Part shown: piece after piece, positions 1 through 9,703 of the stretch
Position numbering within the stretch: position 1 is the first letter of the stretch
Layout of the letters: every line of letters starts with the position of its first letter
Assembly (NCBI GenBank): GCA_003165415.1
Contig: PLUC01000231.1
Span: forward strand, 25,824 to 79,431
Direction of reading: 5' to 3'
DNA: 53,608 nt
Source: Holophagaceae bacterium
Lineage (GTDB): Bacteria > Acidobacteriota > Holophagae > Holophagales > Holophagaceae
Notes under the pieces: generated by a model
Databases searched by the model: none
What the model saw: the letters and a program-made list of their open reading frames with translations, nothing else
Told to the model about the DNA's origin: nothing
Program-made: the position numbers and the translations under genes

Positions 1-185
1 TGGAGGACGACATTCTGGCCGCCTTCCAGGACCAGGCGCGGGAGTCCGCGGATCTACGTCAGGCCCTGGTCGAGAAGGACCAGGTGATCGAGGGGAAGGA
101 TCAGGCCCTGGTGGAGAAAGACCAGGTGATCGAGGAGAAGGACCGCCTGATCGCCGACCTGAAAAAGCGTCTATCCCGCGCCTGA
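1..185 (+). CDS. C-terminal end of a protein with a charged coiled-coil tail (partial)
   Basis: This is the 3' end of a gene that begins before the window; codons run from base 3 and the TGA is at 183-185. The 60 visible residues are almost all helix-forming and charged. They contain a 14-residue unit (two heptads, starting QALVEKDQ) repeated in tandem at about 60-101 and 102-143, followed by a third, diverged part unit before the end at LSRA. Tails like this, made of repeated EKDxxIxEKD units, are common at the C-terminus of Rpn-type PD-(D/E)XK transposase/nuclease proteins. Assigning it to that family is inference, because no catalytic domain is visible. The near-identical DNA of the two repeat units suggests recent slippage. 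Confidence 0.6.
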   Translation, partial: EDDILAAFQDQARESADLRQALVEKDQVIEGKDQALVEKDQVIEEKDRLIADLKKRLSRA

Positions 186-224
186 CCCACAGGGCTCGGA
201 GATTCTTCTGGGTGATGGGCAGCG

Positions 225-2288
225 TTACGGAAATTTGAAGGTCGCCTTGAGCCAGAAAATCCGGCCCGGCTCCTGGATGCGCTCCGAGGGCGTCAGGTAG
301 CCCGGAATGGGGCTGGACTGGCGGTTGATGTGCTCGGCGTAGGCGCGGTCGAACAGGTTGTCGATGCCGCAACTGAACGTGAGGGGCGGGGCGCCGGGGG
401 GCCTCCAGCCGGCGTTGAGGGACCAGACGGCGAAGCCGGGGGTCCGGCCCAGGTCCAGGCCGGCGATGGTGCCCTGGTTCAGGGCGACACGGTCCTGGGG
501 GGCCACCATCCGTACCAGGGACCCGGCGGACCAGGCGCCCTCCGTACAGGCCAGCCCCAGCCGGGCCTCCAGGGGCGGCATCTGGGCCAGGGGCAGGCCG
601 TCGGTGCGGTTCTCGCCCCGGGTGTAGGCCAGGCTCGCGTCCAGGCGGAGCCGGGCGGCCAGGTCCGCGGCCAGGGCCAGTTCGCCGCCCCAGGTGCTCG
701 CCTGGATGTTGCGGGCGACGGTGGCGGCCCTGGGGCTCCCGGCCGGGGTGGGCTTGGGGAAGGCGGACTGGATCAGGATGTAATCGGACACCACGCTGAA
801 GAACCCTGATAAGGAAGTCCTGATCCGGCCCGCCTGGCGGGTGGCGCCCAGGTCCAGCTGGAGGGTCCGTTCGGGGCGGAGGTTGAAGGCGCTGGGGGAG
901 GCGACCCCTTCCATGGGAAAAAGTTCCCAGTAGTCGGGGGCGCGGCACACCTGGCCCAGGCCGGCGAACAGGGTGGTGCCGGACGGGCCCGGCGTCCATT
1001 CGCAGCGGGCGAAGCCGCTCAGCAGAAGCTGCTCGCGGGTGGCGTGGGCTGTGGGGTTGGGGACCGGGGACTGGCCGGCGGACGGGGGGGGCAGCAGGGT
1101 GCGCAGGTCCCGGGCGCGCCACTGGTCCGCCCGGGCGCCGGCCGAGACCTGTCCGCCCCAAGCGCAGGCCCGGGTCCATTCGCTGAACAGGCCGGCGCTG
1201 GCCAGGGTGGCATCCGGGACCCGGGGCATGGACGCCACCGGCAGGGACCCCAGGCGCATGCTCCCGCGGCCGTCGTGCCGGCTGCCGCGGGCGTCGGCAC
1301 CCAGGATCCACTGGGTGTCCTGGCCGGAATAGAGGGTGATGGCGCACCGGGCCCCCCGGGTGGTGCTCCGGGGGTTCCAGGCCCTGGGTTCGGGAAACCC
1401 GGGCGAGGGCGCGAAGGCCCTGAGGGTGCCGTTGTCCATGGTGTGGTCGATGTCGTTGAGGTAGGCCTGGAACTCCACCTTGCCCACCCGGTCCCACAGG
1501 TCGCGGGTTTCGAAGGCCAGACCCAGGTTGCGGCGCTGGAAGCCCACGCCGTCCATGCCCCGGTCGGCGTAGGCGGCCTGGCCGTCGCTCCGGGTCCCCC
1601 GGCACTCCAGCCAGGTGCCCGGGGTGGGCGTCCAGCCCACGGCCGCGTGGGCGCTCCAGCGGGCATAGCGGGAGTGGACCTCCCGGCCGTCCCCGCACCG
1701 GTAGTCGCCGCAACTGGATTCGAGGCCGATGGCCCGCCCGTAGCAGGCGGGGGTTCCGGCCCGGGCGTCCAGGATCTGGTCGAAGCGGCCGAAACCGCCC
1801 ACGGTCCAGCCGCCGGCGGCGGCCCAGCCGGGCCGGTCCCAGTGTGGCGGGGCGCGCTGGAACAGCACGGTGCCGGCCGAGTTCCCGGGGCCGTAGCGCA
1901 CGGTCTGGGGGCCCTTCACCACCTGGATGCGGTCGTAGGCTTCGGGGAACACGTAGGCGGTGGGGGGATCCATGCGCCCGCCGCAGCCGCCGGGGGTCTC
2001 CTCGCCGTCCACCAGGATGCCCAGCCGGGAGCCGGCCATGCCGCGCAGGACCGGGTCCCCGTCGGTGCCACCCTTGCGGACCAGGTTGAACCCGGGGATC
2101 AGGCGCAGGAACTCGGCGCCGTCCTGGGCCGGCACCGGCTGCCGGGGGTTCCTGGGATCCAGCACCGTGACCAGGGGTTCGCTGGGCATGGGCGCGGTCA
2201 CCTGCACCACCGCGCCGGGCGGGTCCTCCAGCGCCCGCACGGGCAGGCAGGCCAGGATCAGGAAACAGGTTGACGCGGGGGCCGGCAT
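225..2288 (-). CDS. oprC: TonB-dependent outer-membrane receptor, copper (OprC/NosA) type
   Basis: Outer-membrane gated porin of 687 residues that would import a metal or metal complex using energy from TonB-ExbB-ExbD. A short hydrophobic signal peptide is followed by a plug domain at about residues 35-150 and a 22-strand barrel that ends in an aromatic-rich strand. The plug contains [15 protein letters not shown] and then [17 protein letters not shown], which are the hallmark segments of the TonB-copper receptor family (Pseudomonas OprC, P. stutzeri NosA). The GGCGGRMD Cys/Met segment matches the region implicated in copper binding in OprC. The ATG at 2286-2288 was chosen over one eight codons upstream because AAGGAG lies seven bases before it and the signal peptide then begins correctly. 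It stands alone, with no partner genes beside it. Family is confident; substrate is inferred from the family. Confidence 0.88.
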   Translation of the reverse strand: MPAPASTCFLILACLPVRALEDPPGAVVQVTAPMPSEPLVTVLDPRNPRQPVPAQDGAEFLRLIPGFNLVRKGGTDGDPVLRGMAGSRLGILVDGEETPGGCGGRMDPPTAYVFPEAYDRIQVVKGPQTVRYGPGNSAGTVLFQRAPPHWDRPGWAAAGGWTVGGFGRFDQILDARAGTPACYGRAIGLESSCGDYRCGDGREVHSRYARWSAHAAVGWTPTPGTWLECRGTRSDGQAAYADRGMDGVGFQRRNLGLAFETRDLWDRVGKVEFQAYLNDIDHTMDNGTLRAFAPSPGFPEPRAWNPRSTTRGARCAITLYSGQDTQWILGADARGSRHDGRGSMRLGSLPVASMPRVPDATLASAGLFSEWTRACAWGGQVSAGARADQWRARDLRTLLPPPSAGQSPVPNPTAHATREQLLLSGFARCEWTPGPSGTTLFAGLGQVCRAPDYWELFPMEGVASPSAFNLRPERTLQLDLGATRQAGRIRTSLSGFFSVVSDYILIQSAFPKPTPAGSPRAATVARNIQASTWGGELALAADLAARLRLDASLAYTRGENRTDGLPLAQMPPLEARLGLACTEGAWSAGSLVRMVAPQDRVALNQGTIAGLDLGRTPGFAVWSLNAGWRPPGAPPLTFSCGIDNLFDRAYAEHINRQSSPIPGYLTPSERIQEPGRIFWLKATFKFP

Positions 2289-2401
2289 GGGGAGCTCCTT
2301 GGAGCCTCCCAAGGTCTATGCCTTCAGCCGGGCCCGGGTTCCACCGCAACACGGAGGCGTTGCGGGCTGCAGGGGGCCGAATCAGGCGTATCCTTGTTGG
2401 C

Positions 2402-2692
2402 ATGCGACGATCTGATGTGATTGCCCAGCTCCAATCCCAAAAAGAATCCTTGCTTGCCCTGGGGGTTGGTGAGTTGTATCTATTTGGCAGCGTGGCTCGC
2501 GACGAGGCACGGGATGACAGCGATGTGGATCTCCTGGTCGAGTTCACAGGCCCTCCATCCTTTGACCGGTTCATGGATCTCAAATTCTTTCTCGAAGACG
2601 CGCTGGGAGTCCCGGTGGACTTGGTCACTCGCCGCGCTCTAAAAAAGATTTTGTGCTCGGAAATCGAACGGGATGCCGTCCGTGTCGCGTGA
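2402..2692 (+). CDS. mntA: MntA-type nucleotidyltransferase antitoxin
   Basis: Small (96-residue) minimal nucleotidyltransferase, the antitoxin half of a HEPN/MNT toxin-antitoxin pair. The polymerase-beta-like motif is intact: G29-S30 at the start of GSVARDEARDDSDVD, with the two metal-binding aspartates D41 and D43. In characterised MntA/HepT systems this enzyme uses ATP to AMPylate a tyrosine beside the HEPN active site and so silences the toxin. Its 3' end overlaps the next gene by 20 bp in another frame, the usual translationally coupled arrangement. The start has no strong ribosome-binding site, and the ATG at 2402 was chosen because conserved sequence begins soon after it. GC content is clearly lower than in the surrounding metabolic genes, which suggests acquisition by transfer. 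Confidence 0.85.
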   Translation: MRRSDVIAQLQSQKESLLALGVGELYLFGSVARDEARDDSDVDLLVEFTGPPSFDRFMDLKFFLEDALGVPVDLVTRRALKKILCSEIERDAVRVA

Positions 2693-3032
2693 TGTTGCGC
2701 TCTACCTTCAGGACATCGCCACTTGTGCGTCCAAGGTCATTGCCTATACGCAAGGCATGGACTTCGATTCCTTCCTGGCGGATGACCGGACCTACGATGC
2801 TGTTCTCCGAAATCTCGAATTAATCGGCGAGGCCACCAAACATGTGCCGGAGTCTTTTCGGCAGCAGCACCCACTGATCGACTGGCGGCGCATTGCCGGA
2901 CTCAGGGATATCCTGGCCCATGCTTACTTCGGGGTGGACGACCCCATTCTGTGGGACTTGGTTCAGAACAAGATCCCGGTCCTAACGGAGGCCATGGCTG
3001 GGCTCGGGAAAGAACCCCCGAGTTTAACCTAA
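2673..3032 (+). CDS. hepT: HepT-type HEPN ribonuclease toxin (DUF86)
   Basis: All-helical HEPN-domain protein of 119 residues, the toxin partner of the preceding MntA. The catalytic motif is present as R78-D-I-L-A-H83 followed by A-Y85, the R-x4-H-x-Y form in which Arg and His cut RNA and Tyr is the AMPylation target in studied pairs. Other family landmarks are visible: ALYLQDIATCASKVI near the N-terminus and LRNLELIGEATKHVP in the centre. All active-site residues are present, so the toxin is predicted to be functional. It overlaps mntA by 20 bp. Downstream is a 164-bp convergent gap before the UvrA-like gene in which I see no feature. Confidence 0.87.
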   Translation: MPSVSRDVALYLQDIATCASKVIAYTQGMDFDSFLADDRTYDAVLRNLELIGEATKHVPESFRQQHPLIDWRRIAGLRDILAHAYFGVDDPILWDLVQNKIPVLTEAMAGLGKEPPSLT

Positions 3033-3196
3033 ATGCTTGCATTGAACCCAACCAAGTCCAGCAGCGCCAGTCGGGCGCGCCGAAGGGCCCTCGCATTGGT
3101 GCGTTTCTACCAAATCCAGGGCCGCCCATGGAGGCGAGGAATCAACTCCGGTTGAATGGAGAGCCCAGATAGTAAAAATTGAGCAAGGTTTGCGAT

Positions 3197-6100
3197 TCAG
3201 GAATAAACCCCGGAACCCAGGGCCTGTCCGGTGAAGGACTCGGCACAGGCGGCCACGGCGGCGGGGGGGCCCTGGACCACGATGGCCCCTCCGCCCGCCC
3301 CGCCCTCGGGTCCCAGGTCGATGACCCAATCCGAGGCGGCGATGAAGTCCAGATCATGTTCCACGGCCACCACCAGGTGCCCGGCCCGGGCCAGGCGGCG
3401 CAGGGCGGCGAGCAGCCGGTCCACTTCGCCGAAGCCCAGGCCCCGGGTGGGTTCGTCCAACAGCACGGCGGCCGGGCGCTCTCCGGCGCCGGCCAGCAGC
3501 CCCGCCAGGGCCAGGCGCTGCCGCTCCCCGGCGGACAGGGCGTGCTGGCCCGCCGTCAGGTAGCCCAGGCCGATGTCGGCCAGGGCCTGGAGCGGCCGGG
3601 CGATGGCGGGGTCGCCAGCGAAGATCCGGGCCAGGTCCCCCACGGGGGCCTCCAGAACCTCTGCGATGTCGAGGCCGCCGGCCCGGCATTCCAGGATCCG
3701 GGGCTGGAACCGCCGCCCCTGGCAGTCCTCGCAGCCGACGGTGACGTCGGGCAGGAGGTCCAGGGCCACGGTGACCAGGCCCCGGCCCTGGCAGGTCTCG
3801 CACCGGCCGCCGGGGGCGGCGGTGGAGAAGTGTTTGGCGGAAAGGTGGAGGGCCTTGGCCCGGGCCGTGGCGGCGAAGCGCTTGCGCAGCGGTTCGGCCA
3901 CGCCGGCGAGGGTGGCGACGGTGCTCTGGCCGGCCGCCGGCGCCTGGGTCTGGTCCTGGGCCAGCAGCTCCAGGATGGGCTGGTGGCATTCCAGGCCGGC
4001 GCAGCCCACCGGCTCCCGGCCCTGGAGCCGGGCCTCCAGGGAACGGGCCAGCACGCCCTGGACCAGGCTGGACTTGCCGCTGCCGGAAACGCCGGTGACC
4101 GCCACCAGGGCGCCCGCCGGGAAGGTGACGTCGAGGCCGCGCAGGTTGTGCAGTTTCGCGCCGCGCACGGTGACCCCGGGCCGGAACGGCGGGCCGGGGG
4201 GCGCCAGCGGCCGGGTCCTGCGCCGGAGCAGCTGCCCGGTGTGGGAGGCGCCGTCGGCCATGAGCCCGGCCGGGGTGCCGGCGGCGGTGAGCCGGCCGCC
4301 TTCGGGACCGGCGCCCGGACCCAGTTCCAGGACCAGGTCGGCCTGGCGGATGATGCCGGGATCGTGCTCCACCACCACCACCGCGTTGCCGGCCACCGCC
4401 AGGCGCCGCAGCAGGCCCGCCAGCCGCTGGGTGTCCCGGGGGTGCAGGCCGCGGGTGGGCTCGTCCAGGACGTAGGCGATCCCCGACAGGCCTTCGTCCA
4501 GGGCGGCGGCCAGGCTCACCCGCTGGGCCTCGCCCCCGGACAGGGTGGCCATCTCCCGGTCGGCGCACAGGTAGCCCAGGCCGGCGCGGTCCAGGGCCTC
4601 CAGGCGCCGGAGCAGCAGCGGACGCACGGTGTCCGCCACCGCGCCGCCGGCGGCTGCGAACCAGCCCAGGGCCTCGGTCACGGGCATGCGGGCCAGTTCC
4701 GGGAAGCGCAGGCCGCCGAAGGTGACGGCCCGGGACTCGGGGTTGAGCCGCTCGCCCTGGCAGGCCGGACAGGGGCGTTCGGCCAGGAGCGGCTCCAGGG
4801 CGGCGCCCTTGGGGTCGGCGTGGACCCGCTCGTACTCCCGGTCCACCAGGCGGGCGAAACCCGCCCAGGGGGTGGTGAGCTGGTGCACGCCCCGGGCCTT
4901 GCCGCGCTGGTAGTGCCAGGCCACCTGGAACGGCCGGTCGCCGCAGCCGGCCATGGCCACGTCTTGCTCCCGGGGGCCCAGGTCGCGCCATGGCCGTACG
5001 AAGTCCAGGCCCAGGGCCTGGCCCACGGCCTCCAGGGTGGCCAGGTACTGGCCGTCCGGCTCGCCCAGGTAGGCTCCGAACTTGGTTCCGGCCATGGCTC
5101 CCGCGGCCAGGGGGCGGTCGGGATGGCTCACCAGAAGGACGGGGTCGCAGGCCTGGATGAAGCCCAGCCCTTTGCACTGGGGGCAGGCGCCGGACTGGGC
5201 GTTGGGCGAGAACGCCGCGGCCAGGAGCGGCCCGGGACCGCTCCCGGCCCGGGCGAACAGCAGGCGCAGCAGCTCGTCCAGGCCGGTGACGGTGCCCACC
5301 CGGGACCGGGGGTTGCGCCGGCCGCTGTGCTGGGGCACCGCCACGGTGGCCCGCAGTCCCAGGGCCGTGTCGAACTCGGCTCCGCCCCGCCGGGGCAGCA
5401 GCCGCCGGGCCCAGGGGGCCACCAGGTCGGCGAAGCGGTTCTGGGCCTCGGCCAGCAGGGTGTCGAACACCAAGGAGGACTTGCCGCAGCCGGAGGGCCC
5501 GGTGACCACGGTGAGGCCCCGGGCGGGAATGGCCAGGTCCAGGTGCTTCAGGTTGTGGGTGGTGACCCCGCGCAGCTCCATGGGTGGATCGTCCGCCGGG
5601 GGCGGGGCCGCGGGCGGCGCGGCCTCCGGACCGGCCAGGTGGTTCCCGGTGAGGGAATCCGGGCATGCGGCCACGGCCGCGGGGGGTCCCGCCACCACCA
5701 CCCGCCCGCCCCGGGGCCCGCTGCCGGGGCCCAGGTCGATGACCTGGTCCGCGGCCCGCACCACTTCCTGGTCGTTGTCCACCACCAGCAGGGTGTGGCC
5801 GGCGGCCAGCAGGCGGTCCCAGGCGCCCAGCAGCACCGCCACGTCCGCCGCGTGCAGCCCGGTGGCGGGCTCGTCCAGGGCGATGAGGGAAGGGCCTGCC
5901 CCGGCCCGGGCCAGCTCGGCGGCGAGTTTGACCCGCTGGGCCTCGCCGCCGGAGAGGGTGGTGGCCGGCTGGCCCAGGGGCAGGTGGCCCAGGCCGCAGT
6001 CCATCAGGGCGGCCAGGATCCGGCCCAGGCCGGGATGGTCGTGGAAGCAGGCCGCGGCCTGCTCGACGCTGCCCTCCAGCAGGTCGGCCACGCTGCGGCC

Positions 6101-7990
6101 GCGGTAACGCACCGACAGCACCTCGGGGTGGAAGCGCCGGCCGGCGCAGGCCCCGCAGGTGAGCTCCAGCCGGCCCAGGTGGCGCATGCCCACTTCGATG
6201 ACCCCGGCCCCTTCGCAGGCTTCGCAGCGGCCGCCGGCGGTGTTGAAGCTGAAGTGGCCCTTGCCCAGGCCCAGGGCCCTGGCCTCGGGGGTGGCGGCGA
6301 ACAGGTCCCGGATCAGGTCGAAGGCGCCGGTGTAGGTGGCCGGGTTGGAGCGGGGGGTGCGCCCGATGGGGCTGGCGTCCACGCTGACCAGGCGGCGGAA
6401 GGGGGCGCCGCCCGCTTCGCCCAGGCGCGCCACGATGGCGTCCAGCAGGGAGGTCTTGCCGGCCCCGGAGATGCCGGTGATGACGTTGAGCGCCTCCAGC
6501 TTCAGCGCCACCGCCACGCCGCGCAGGTTGTTGCGGGTCAGGCCGGCCAGCGGCAGCGTCCCGGCCCCGGCCCGCACCGAACGGAATGGCCCCCGCTCCG
6601 GCCGGCGCAGCCAGCGCGCCGTGGGGCTGTCCCCCTCCGGCGGCGGCGGGCCGTTCCACAGCAGGCGCCCGCCCTGGGCTCCGGGCCCGGGCCCCAGGTC
6701 CACCAGCCAGTCCGCTCCGCGCACGATGGCGGGGTCGTGCTCCACCACCAGCACGGTCTGGCCCTGGTCGCGCAGGCGGCGCAGCACCCGCAGCAGCCGG
6801 CCCACGTCATGGGGATGCAGGCCCGCGGACGGCTCGTCCAGCACCACCAGCAGCCCGCGCAGCTCGCCCAGGGCCAGCCCCAGCATGCGCAGGCGCTGGG
6901 TTTCGCCCAGGGACAGGGTGGGCGCCGGGCGCTGGAAGGCCAGGTAGTCCAGGCCCAGCTCGGCCATCAGGCCGCACCGGGCCAGGATGGCGGCGCGGAT
7001 CGGCGCCAGCACGGCCTCCTGCGGCCCGGGGGGCACCCCCGCCAGGAAGGCGCCCAGCTCCCCGGCGGTGTGGGCGGCCAGGTCCACGATCCGCCGGCCC
7101 TGCCAGCGCACCGCCAGGGCCTCGGGCCGGAGCCGGTCGCCGCCGCACGCGGAGCAGGGGGAGCTGCGCACGAAGCGCAGGATCGAGTCGTTGCGCTTGC
7201 CCTTCAGGATGGCTTCCATGACCGGCACCAGGCCGCGGTAGAACCCCTCCTGGCGGGGGCGGGCGGTGATGCCCTCCCAGCGCAGGCGGGACTCCAGCGG
7301 GTGCTTGCCGTAGGGCACGCGCAGCCGGTCCGAGCCGTACAGCACCACCCGGCGCGCTTCGTCGCCCAGCTCCGCCCAGGGGACGTCCACCGAGCCCCCG
7401 TGGGCGCGCAGCACCTGGTCCAGCACCGGCAGGGTCACCTGGGAGTACATCAGGTAGCCGTTGGGGGTGCTCACCCGCAAGGCGCCCTGGCGGAGGGTCC
7501 GGGCCGGGTCGGCCACCAGCAGGTCCAGGTCCAGCCGGTCCTCCACCCCCAGGCCCTGGCAGACCGGGCAGGCGCCTTCGGCGCCGTTGAAGGAGAACAG
7601 CCCGCGGCTGGGGCGCACCGGGCCTTCCGTGTGGCCGAGACGGGCGAACAGCAGGCGCAGGAGGTCCCACACCTCGGTGAGGGTGCCCACGGTGGAGCGG
7701 GGATTGTCCAGGCTGGCCCGCTGGCCCACGGCCACGGCGGGGCCCAGCCCCTCGATGGAGGTCACCGCGGGCCGGCCGGTGCCTCCCGCGAACTGCCGGG
7801 CGAAGGCCGGCAGGGTCTCCAGGAAGCGCCGCCGGCCCTCCCGGAACAGGGTGTCGAAGGCCAGGGAGGACTTGCCGGAGCCGGAGACGCCGGTGACCAC
7901 CGTGAGCCGCCCCCGGGGAATGCTCAGGTCGAGCCCCTGGAGGTTGTGCTCCCGGGCGCCGCGGATGACCAGTTCGGGCGGCTCAGGCAT
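3197..7990 (-). CDS. Tandem UvrA2-like ABC ATPase with four nucleotide-binding domains
   Basis: A 1,597-residue protein made of two fused UvrA-like halves. Walker A motifs lie near residues 34, 504, 828 and 1298 (forms [36 protein letters not shown]). The ABC signatures are LSLGE near 357, LSGGE near 676 and 1148, and LSAGE near 1482. Each half keeps CxxC zinc-module pairs (for example CPVCQGLG with CSACGG, and CETCQGRG with CEDCQGRR). In both halves the segment LRLLFAR is followed almost directly by the FSFN or FSPN zinc-module entry, so the UvrB-binding domain that normally sits there is absent. This matches class II/UvrA2 proteins, linked to DNA-damage or drug tolerance rather than canonical excision. 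Tandem UvrA fusions are known, for example in Chlamydia. The ATG at 7990 was chosen for the GGGAG eight bases upstream. Confidence 0.9.
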   Translation of the reverse strand: MPEPPELVIRGAREHNLQGLDLSIPRGRLTVVTGVSGSGKSSLAFDTLFREGRRRFLETLPAFARQFAGGTGRPAVTSIEGLGPAVAVGQRASLDNPRSTVGTLTEVWDLLRLLFARLGHTEGPVRPSRGLFSFNGAEGACPVCQGLGVEDRLDLDLLVADPARTLRQGALRVSTPNGYLMYSQVTLPVLDQVLRAHGGSVDVPWAELGDEARRVVLYGSDRLRVPYGKHPLESRLRWEGITARPRQEGFYRGLVPVMEAILKGKRNDSILRFVRSSPCSACGGDRLRPEALAVRWQGRRIVDLAAHTAGELGAFLAGVPPGPQEAVLAPIRAAILARCGLMAELGLDYLAFQRPAPTLSLGETQRLRMLGLALGELRGLLVVLDEPSAGLHPHDVGRLLRVLRRLRDQGQTVLVVEHDPAIVRGADWLVDLGPGPGAQGGRLLWNGPPPPEGDSPTARWLRRPERGPFRSVRAGAGTLPLAGLTRNNLRGVAVALKLEALNVITGISGAGKTSLLDAIVARLGEAGGAPFRRLVSVDASPIGRTPRSNPATYTGAFDLIRDLFAATPEARALGLGKGHFSFNTAGGRCEACEGAGVIEVGMRHLGRLELTCGACAGRRFHPEVLSVRYRGRSVADLLEGSVEQAAACFHDHPGLGRILAALMDCGLGHLPLGQPATTLSGGEAQRVKLAAELARAGAGPSLIALDEPATGLHAADVAVLLGAWDRLLAAGHTLLVVDNDQEVVRAADQVIDLGPGSGPRGGRVVVAGPPAAVAACPDSLTGNHLAGPEAAPPAAPPPADDPPMELRGVTTHNLKHLDLAIPARGLTVVTGPSGCGKSSLVFDTLLAEAQNRFADLVAPWARRLLPRRGGAEFDTALGLRATVAVPQHSGRRNPRSRVGTVTGLDELLRLLFARAGSGPGPLLAAAFSPNAQSGACPQCKGLGFIQACDPVLLVSHPDRPLAAGAMAGTKFGAYLGEPDGQYLATLEAVGQALGLDFVRPWRDLGPREQDVAMAGCGDRPFQVAWHYQRGKARGVHQLTTPWAGFARLVDREYERVHADPKGAALEPLLAERPCPACQGERLNPESRAVTFGGLRFPELARMPVTEALGWFAAAGGAVADTVRPLLLRRLEALDRAGLGYLCADREMATLSGGEAQRVSLAAALDEGLSGIAYVLDEPTRGLHPRDTQRLAGLLRRLAVAGNAVVVVEHDPGIIRQADLVLELGPGAGPEGGRLTAAGTPAGLMADGASHTGQLLRRRTRPLAPPGPPFRPGVTVRGAKLHNLRGLDVTFPAGALVAVTGVSGSGKSSLVQGVLARSLEARLQGREPVGCAGLECHQPILELLAQDQTQAPAAGQSTVATLAGVAEPLRKRFAATARAKALHLSAKHFSTAAPGGRCETCQGRGLVTVALDLLPDVTVGCEDCQGRRFQPRILECRAGGLDIAEVLEAPVGDLARIFAGDPAIARPLQALADIGLGYLTAGQHALSAGERQRLALAGLLAGAGERPAAVLLDEPTRGLGFGEVDRLLAALRRLARAGHLVVAVEHDLDFIAASDWVIDLGPEGGAGGGAIVVQGPPAAVAACAESFTGQALGSGVYS

Positions 7991-8068
7991 GGGCTGCTCC
8001 CGGTACGGACCTGCGTCCGGGCCGACCCCCATGCGGGGGGCGGCCCGGACCTTGGATTCTGGTTCCGT

Positions 8069-8239
8069 TCAGCCGGCTACGATGGCCTCGGAGGGACAGG
8101 TATCCACGCAGGCGCCGCAATCGATGCAGACCTCGGGGTCGATGGTGTAGATGGGATCCCCTTCCTTGATGGCCTCCGTGGGGCATTCGCTGACACAGGC
8201 GCCGCAGGCGACGCAGGACTCGGTGATGGTATGCGACAT
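8069..8239 (-). CDS. 2[4Fe-4S] bacterial-type ferredoxin
   Basis: A 56-residue small electron carrier of the clostridial type. Two classical cluster motifs are present, CVACGACVSECP and CIDCGACVDTCP, each followed by (S/T)EAI, giving two low-potential [4Fe-4S] centres in the cytoplasm. The ATG at 8239 follows GGAG at about eight bases. A longer reading starting at 8299 would add 20 residues with no ferredoxin similarity and was rejected. It lies just upstream of the UvrA-like gene on the same strand, with a gap of about 78 bases, so co-transcription is possible but a functional link is not evident. The 135-bp gap between it and the divergent exporter gene carries a short odd palindrome, TGTTG-A-CAACA, near 8333. 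Confidence 0.93.
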   Translation of the reverse strand: MSHTITESCVACGACVSECPTEAIKEGDPIYTIDPEVCIDCGACVDTCPSEAIVAG

Positions 8240-8374
8240 GGTCGGTCTCCAGAAAGGAACAAGTCCAAAGTAGTGCAAATCCTGGGGCAAATTGGTCACA
8301 ATTCAGACCGGGGGCTCTTAATCATGTGTTATTGTTGACAACACACAGCCTGAAACTTTTCCGCGGAGCCCACC

Positions 8375-9703
8375 ATGACCGGCACGGCCAGGACCGAACC
8401 TTCGTCCCAGACCAGCGGCCTGGTGCTGAGGATCCTGCTGACGATCAGCGTCTGCCATTTCCTCAACGACATGATCCAGTCGCTGATCCCGGCCATCTAC
8501 CCGATCCTGAAGACCTCGTTCCATCTCAGTTTCAGCCAGATCGGGCTGATCACCCTCACCGGCCAGCTGACGGCCTCGCTGCTGCAGCCCATGGTGGGCC
8601 TCTACACCGACCGCCGGCCCCAGCCGTTCTCGCTGCCGGTGGGGATGGGCTTCACCCTGGCCGGCCTTCTGCTGCTCTCCACCGCCGCCACGTTCCCGGC
8701 CCTGCTGCTGGCGGTGGGAATGGTGGGGGTGGGCTCGTCGGTGCTGCACCCGGAGTCCTCCCGGGTGGCCCGGGTGGCCTCGGGCGGCCAGCACGGCCTG
8801 GCCCAGGCGGTGTTCCAGGTGGGCGGCAACGGCGGCGGCGCGGTGGGGCCGCTGCTGGCGGCCTTCATCATCCTGCCCCGGGGGCAGGGCAGCATCGCCT
8901 GGTTCGCCATCGCGGCGCTGCTGGCGATGGGGCTTCTCACCACCGTGGGCGTGTGGTACCGGCGCCACGGCGCGGCCCTGCGCGTGCTGCGCGGCGCGGC
9001 CCGGGATGTGCGCGCGGCCGTGCATGACCGGCGGGTGGCCCCGGCCGTGTGCATCCTCATGGCCCTGATGTTCTCCAAGTACTTCTACCTGGCCAGCCTC
9101 ACCAGCTACTACACCTTCTACCTCATCACCCGGTTCCACGTGCCGGTGCGCAGCGCCCAGGTCCACCTGTTCGCGTTCCTGGGCGCGGTGGCGGCCGGGA
9201 CCCTCATCGGCGGCCCGGTGGGCGACCGCATCGGCCGCAAGGCGGTGATCTGGGGCTCCATCCTGGGCGTGCTGCCCTTCACCCTGCTGCTGCCCCACGC
9301 GAACCTGTTCTGGACCGGGGTGCTCACGGTGGTGATCGGGCTGATCCTGGCCTCGGCCTTCCCGGCCATCCTGGTCTATGCCCAGGAGCTGATCCCCGGC
9401 AAGATCGGCACCATCTCGGGGCTGTTCTTCGGCCTGGCCTTCGGCCTGGGCGGCATCGGCGCGGCCCTGCTGGGGCGGCTCGCGGACCGCACCAGCATCG
9501 TGTACGTCTACCAGGTCTGCGCCTTCCTGCCCGCCATCGGACTGCTGGCCGGTTTCCTGCCGAATATGACTATGACTGAGGGGGGACCGCCCGCTCGCGG
9601 TGCTCGCTCTTCGTCCCCCCTCAGACTCCCCCACTCCATGCCCGGGCAGAGCCCGGACATGGAGTCTAGCCAGGTCAAACCTGGAACACCGAAATCTGCC
9701 TAG
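8375..9703 (+). CDS. fsr: MFS exporter of the fosmidomycin-resistance (Fsr) family, with an inserted C-terminal tail
   Basis: Twelve-helix major facilitator protein of 442 residues in the inner membrane. The N-terminal half closely resembles Fsr: [56 protein letters not shown] and [14 protein letters not shown]. Fsr-type proteins export drugs such as fosmidomycin; the natural substrate is unknown. The start has GGAG eight bases upstream. The last transmembrane helix ends near [10 protein letters not shown], where relatives are expected to stop soon afterwards. Here the frame enters an 87-bp repeated element (codons 402-430) and then reads 12 codons into the tail of the convergent chemoreceptor gene, overlapping it by 29 bp. 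The element therefore appears to have displaced the original stop codon. Confidence 0.88.
   Translation: MTGTARTEPSSQTSGLVLRILLTISVCHFLNDMIQSLIPAIYPILKTSFHLSFSQIGLITLTGQLTASLLQPMVGLYTDRRPQPFSLPVGMGFTLAGLLLLSTAATFPALLLAVGMVGVGSSVLHPESSRVARVASGGQHGLAQAVFQVGGNGGGAVGPLLAAFIILPRGQGSIAWFAIAALLAMGLLTTVGVWYRRHGAALRVLRGAARDVRAAVHDRRVAPAVCILMALMFSKYFYLASLTSYYTFYLITRFHVPVRSAQVHLFAFLGAVAAGTLIGGPVGDRIGRKAVIWGSILGVLPFTLLLPHANLFWTGVLTVVIGLILASAFPAILVYAQELIPGKIGTISGLFFGLAFGLGGIGAALLGRLADRTSIVYVYQVCAFLPAIGLLAGFLPNMTMTEGGPPARGARSSSPLRLPHSMPGQSPDMESSQVKPGTPKSA
9578..9664 (+). repeat. 87-bp in-frame palindromic element, copy A (C-terminus of the Fsr-type exporter)
   Basis: First stem: GAGGGGGGAC at 9578-9587 pairs perfectly with GTCCCCCCTC at 9613-9622 across a 25-base loop. 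Second stem: CTCCATGCCCGGGC at 9634-9647 pairs with GCCCGGACATGGAG at 9651-9664 across a three-base loop, with one mismatch. A second copy of the same length and spacing lies at 47311-47397 and differs at 11 of 87 positions by hand count. The element is 29 codons long without a stop and begins exactly on a codon boundary of the exporter ([15 protein letters not shown]...). No T-tract follows, so it is not a standard terminator, although it sits at a convergent gene junction. Confidence 0.85.

Noticed and set aside
1044-2273. Long plus-strand frame opposite the TonB-dependent receptor
   Set aside because: Gly/Pro/Ala-rich sequence with no recognisable motif; the receptor on the other strand has all family hallmarks.
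3179-8338. A 1,719-codon open frame antisense to the UvrA-like gene and the ferredoxin gene
   Set aside because: Its composition (Gly, Gln, Ala, His and Arg, with no domain) is the expected by-product of GC-rich codons on the opposite strand, while both minus-strand genes have full domain support.
9578-9664. Copy A of the element as a simple rho-independent terminator
   Set aside because: Neither stem is followed by a T-tract, and the same structure occurs inside the icmF coding sequence, where termination would be harmful.
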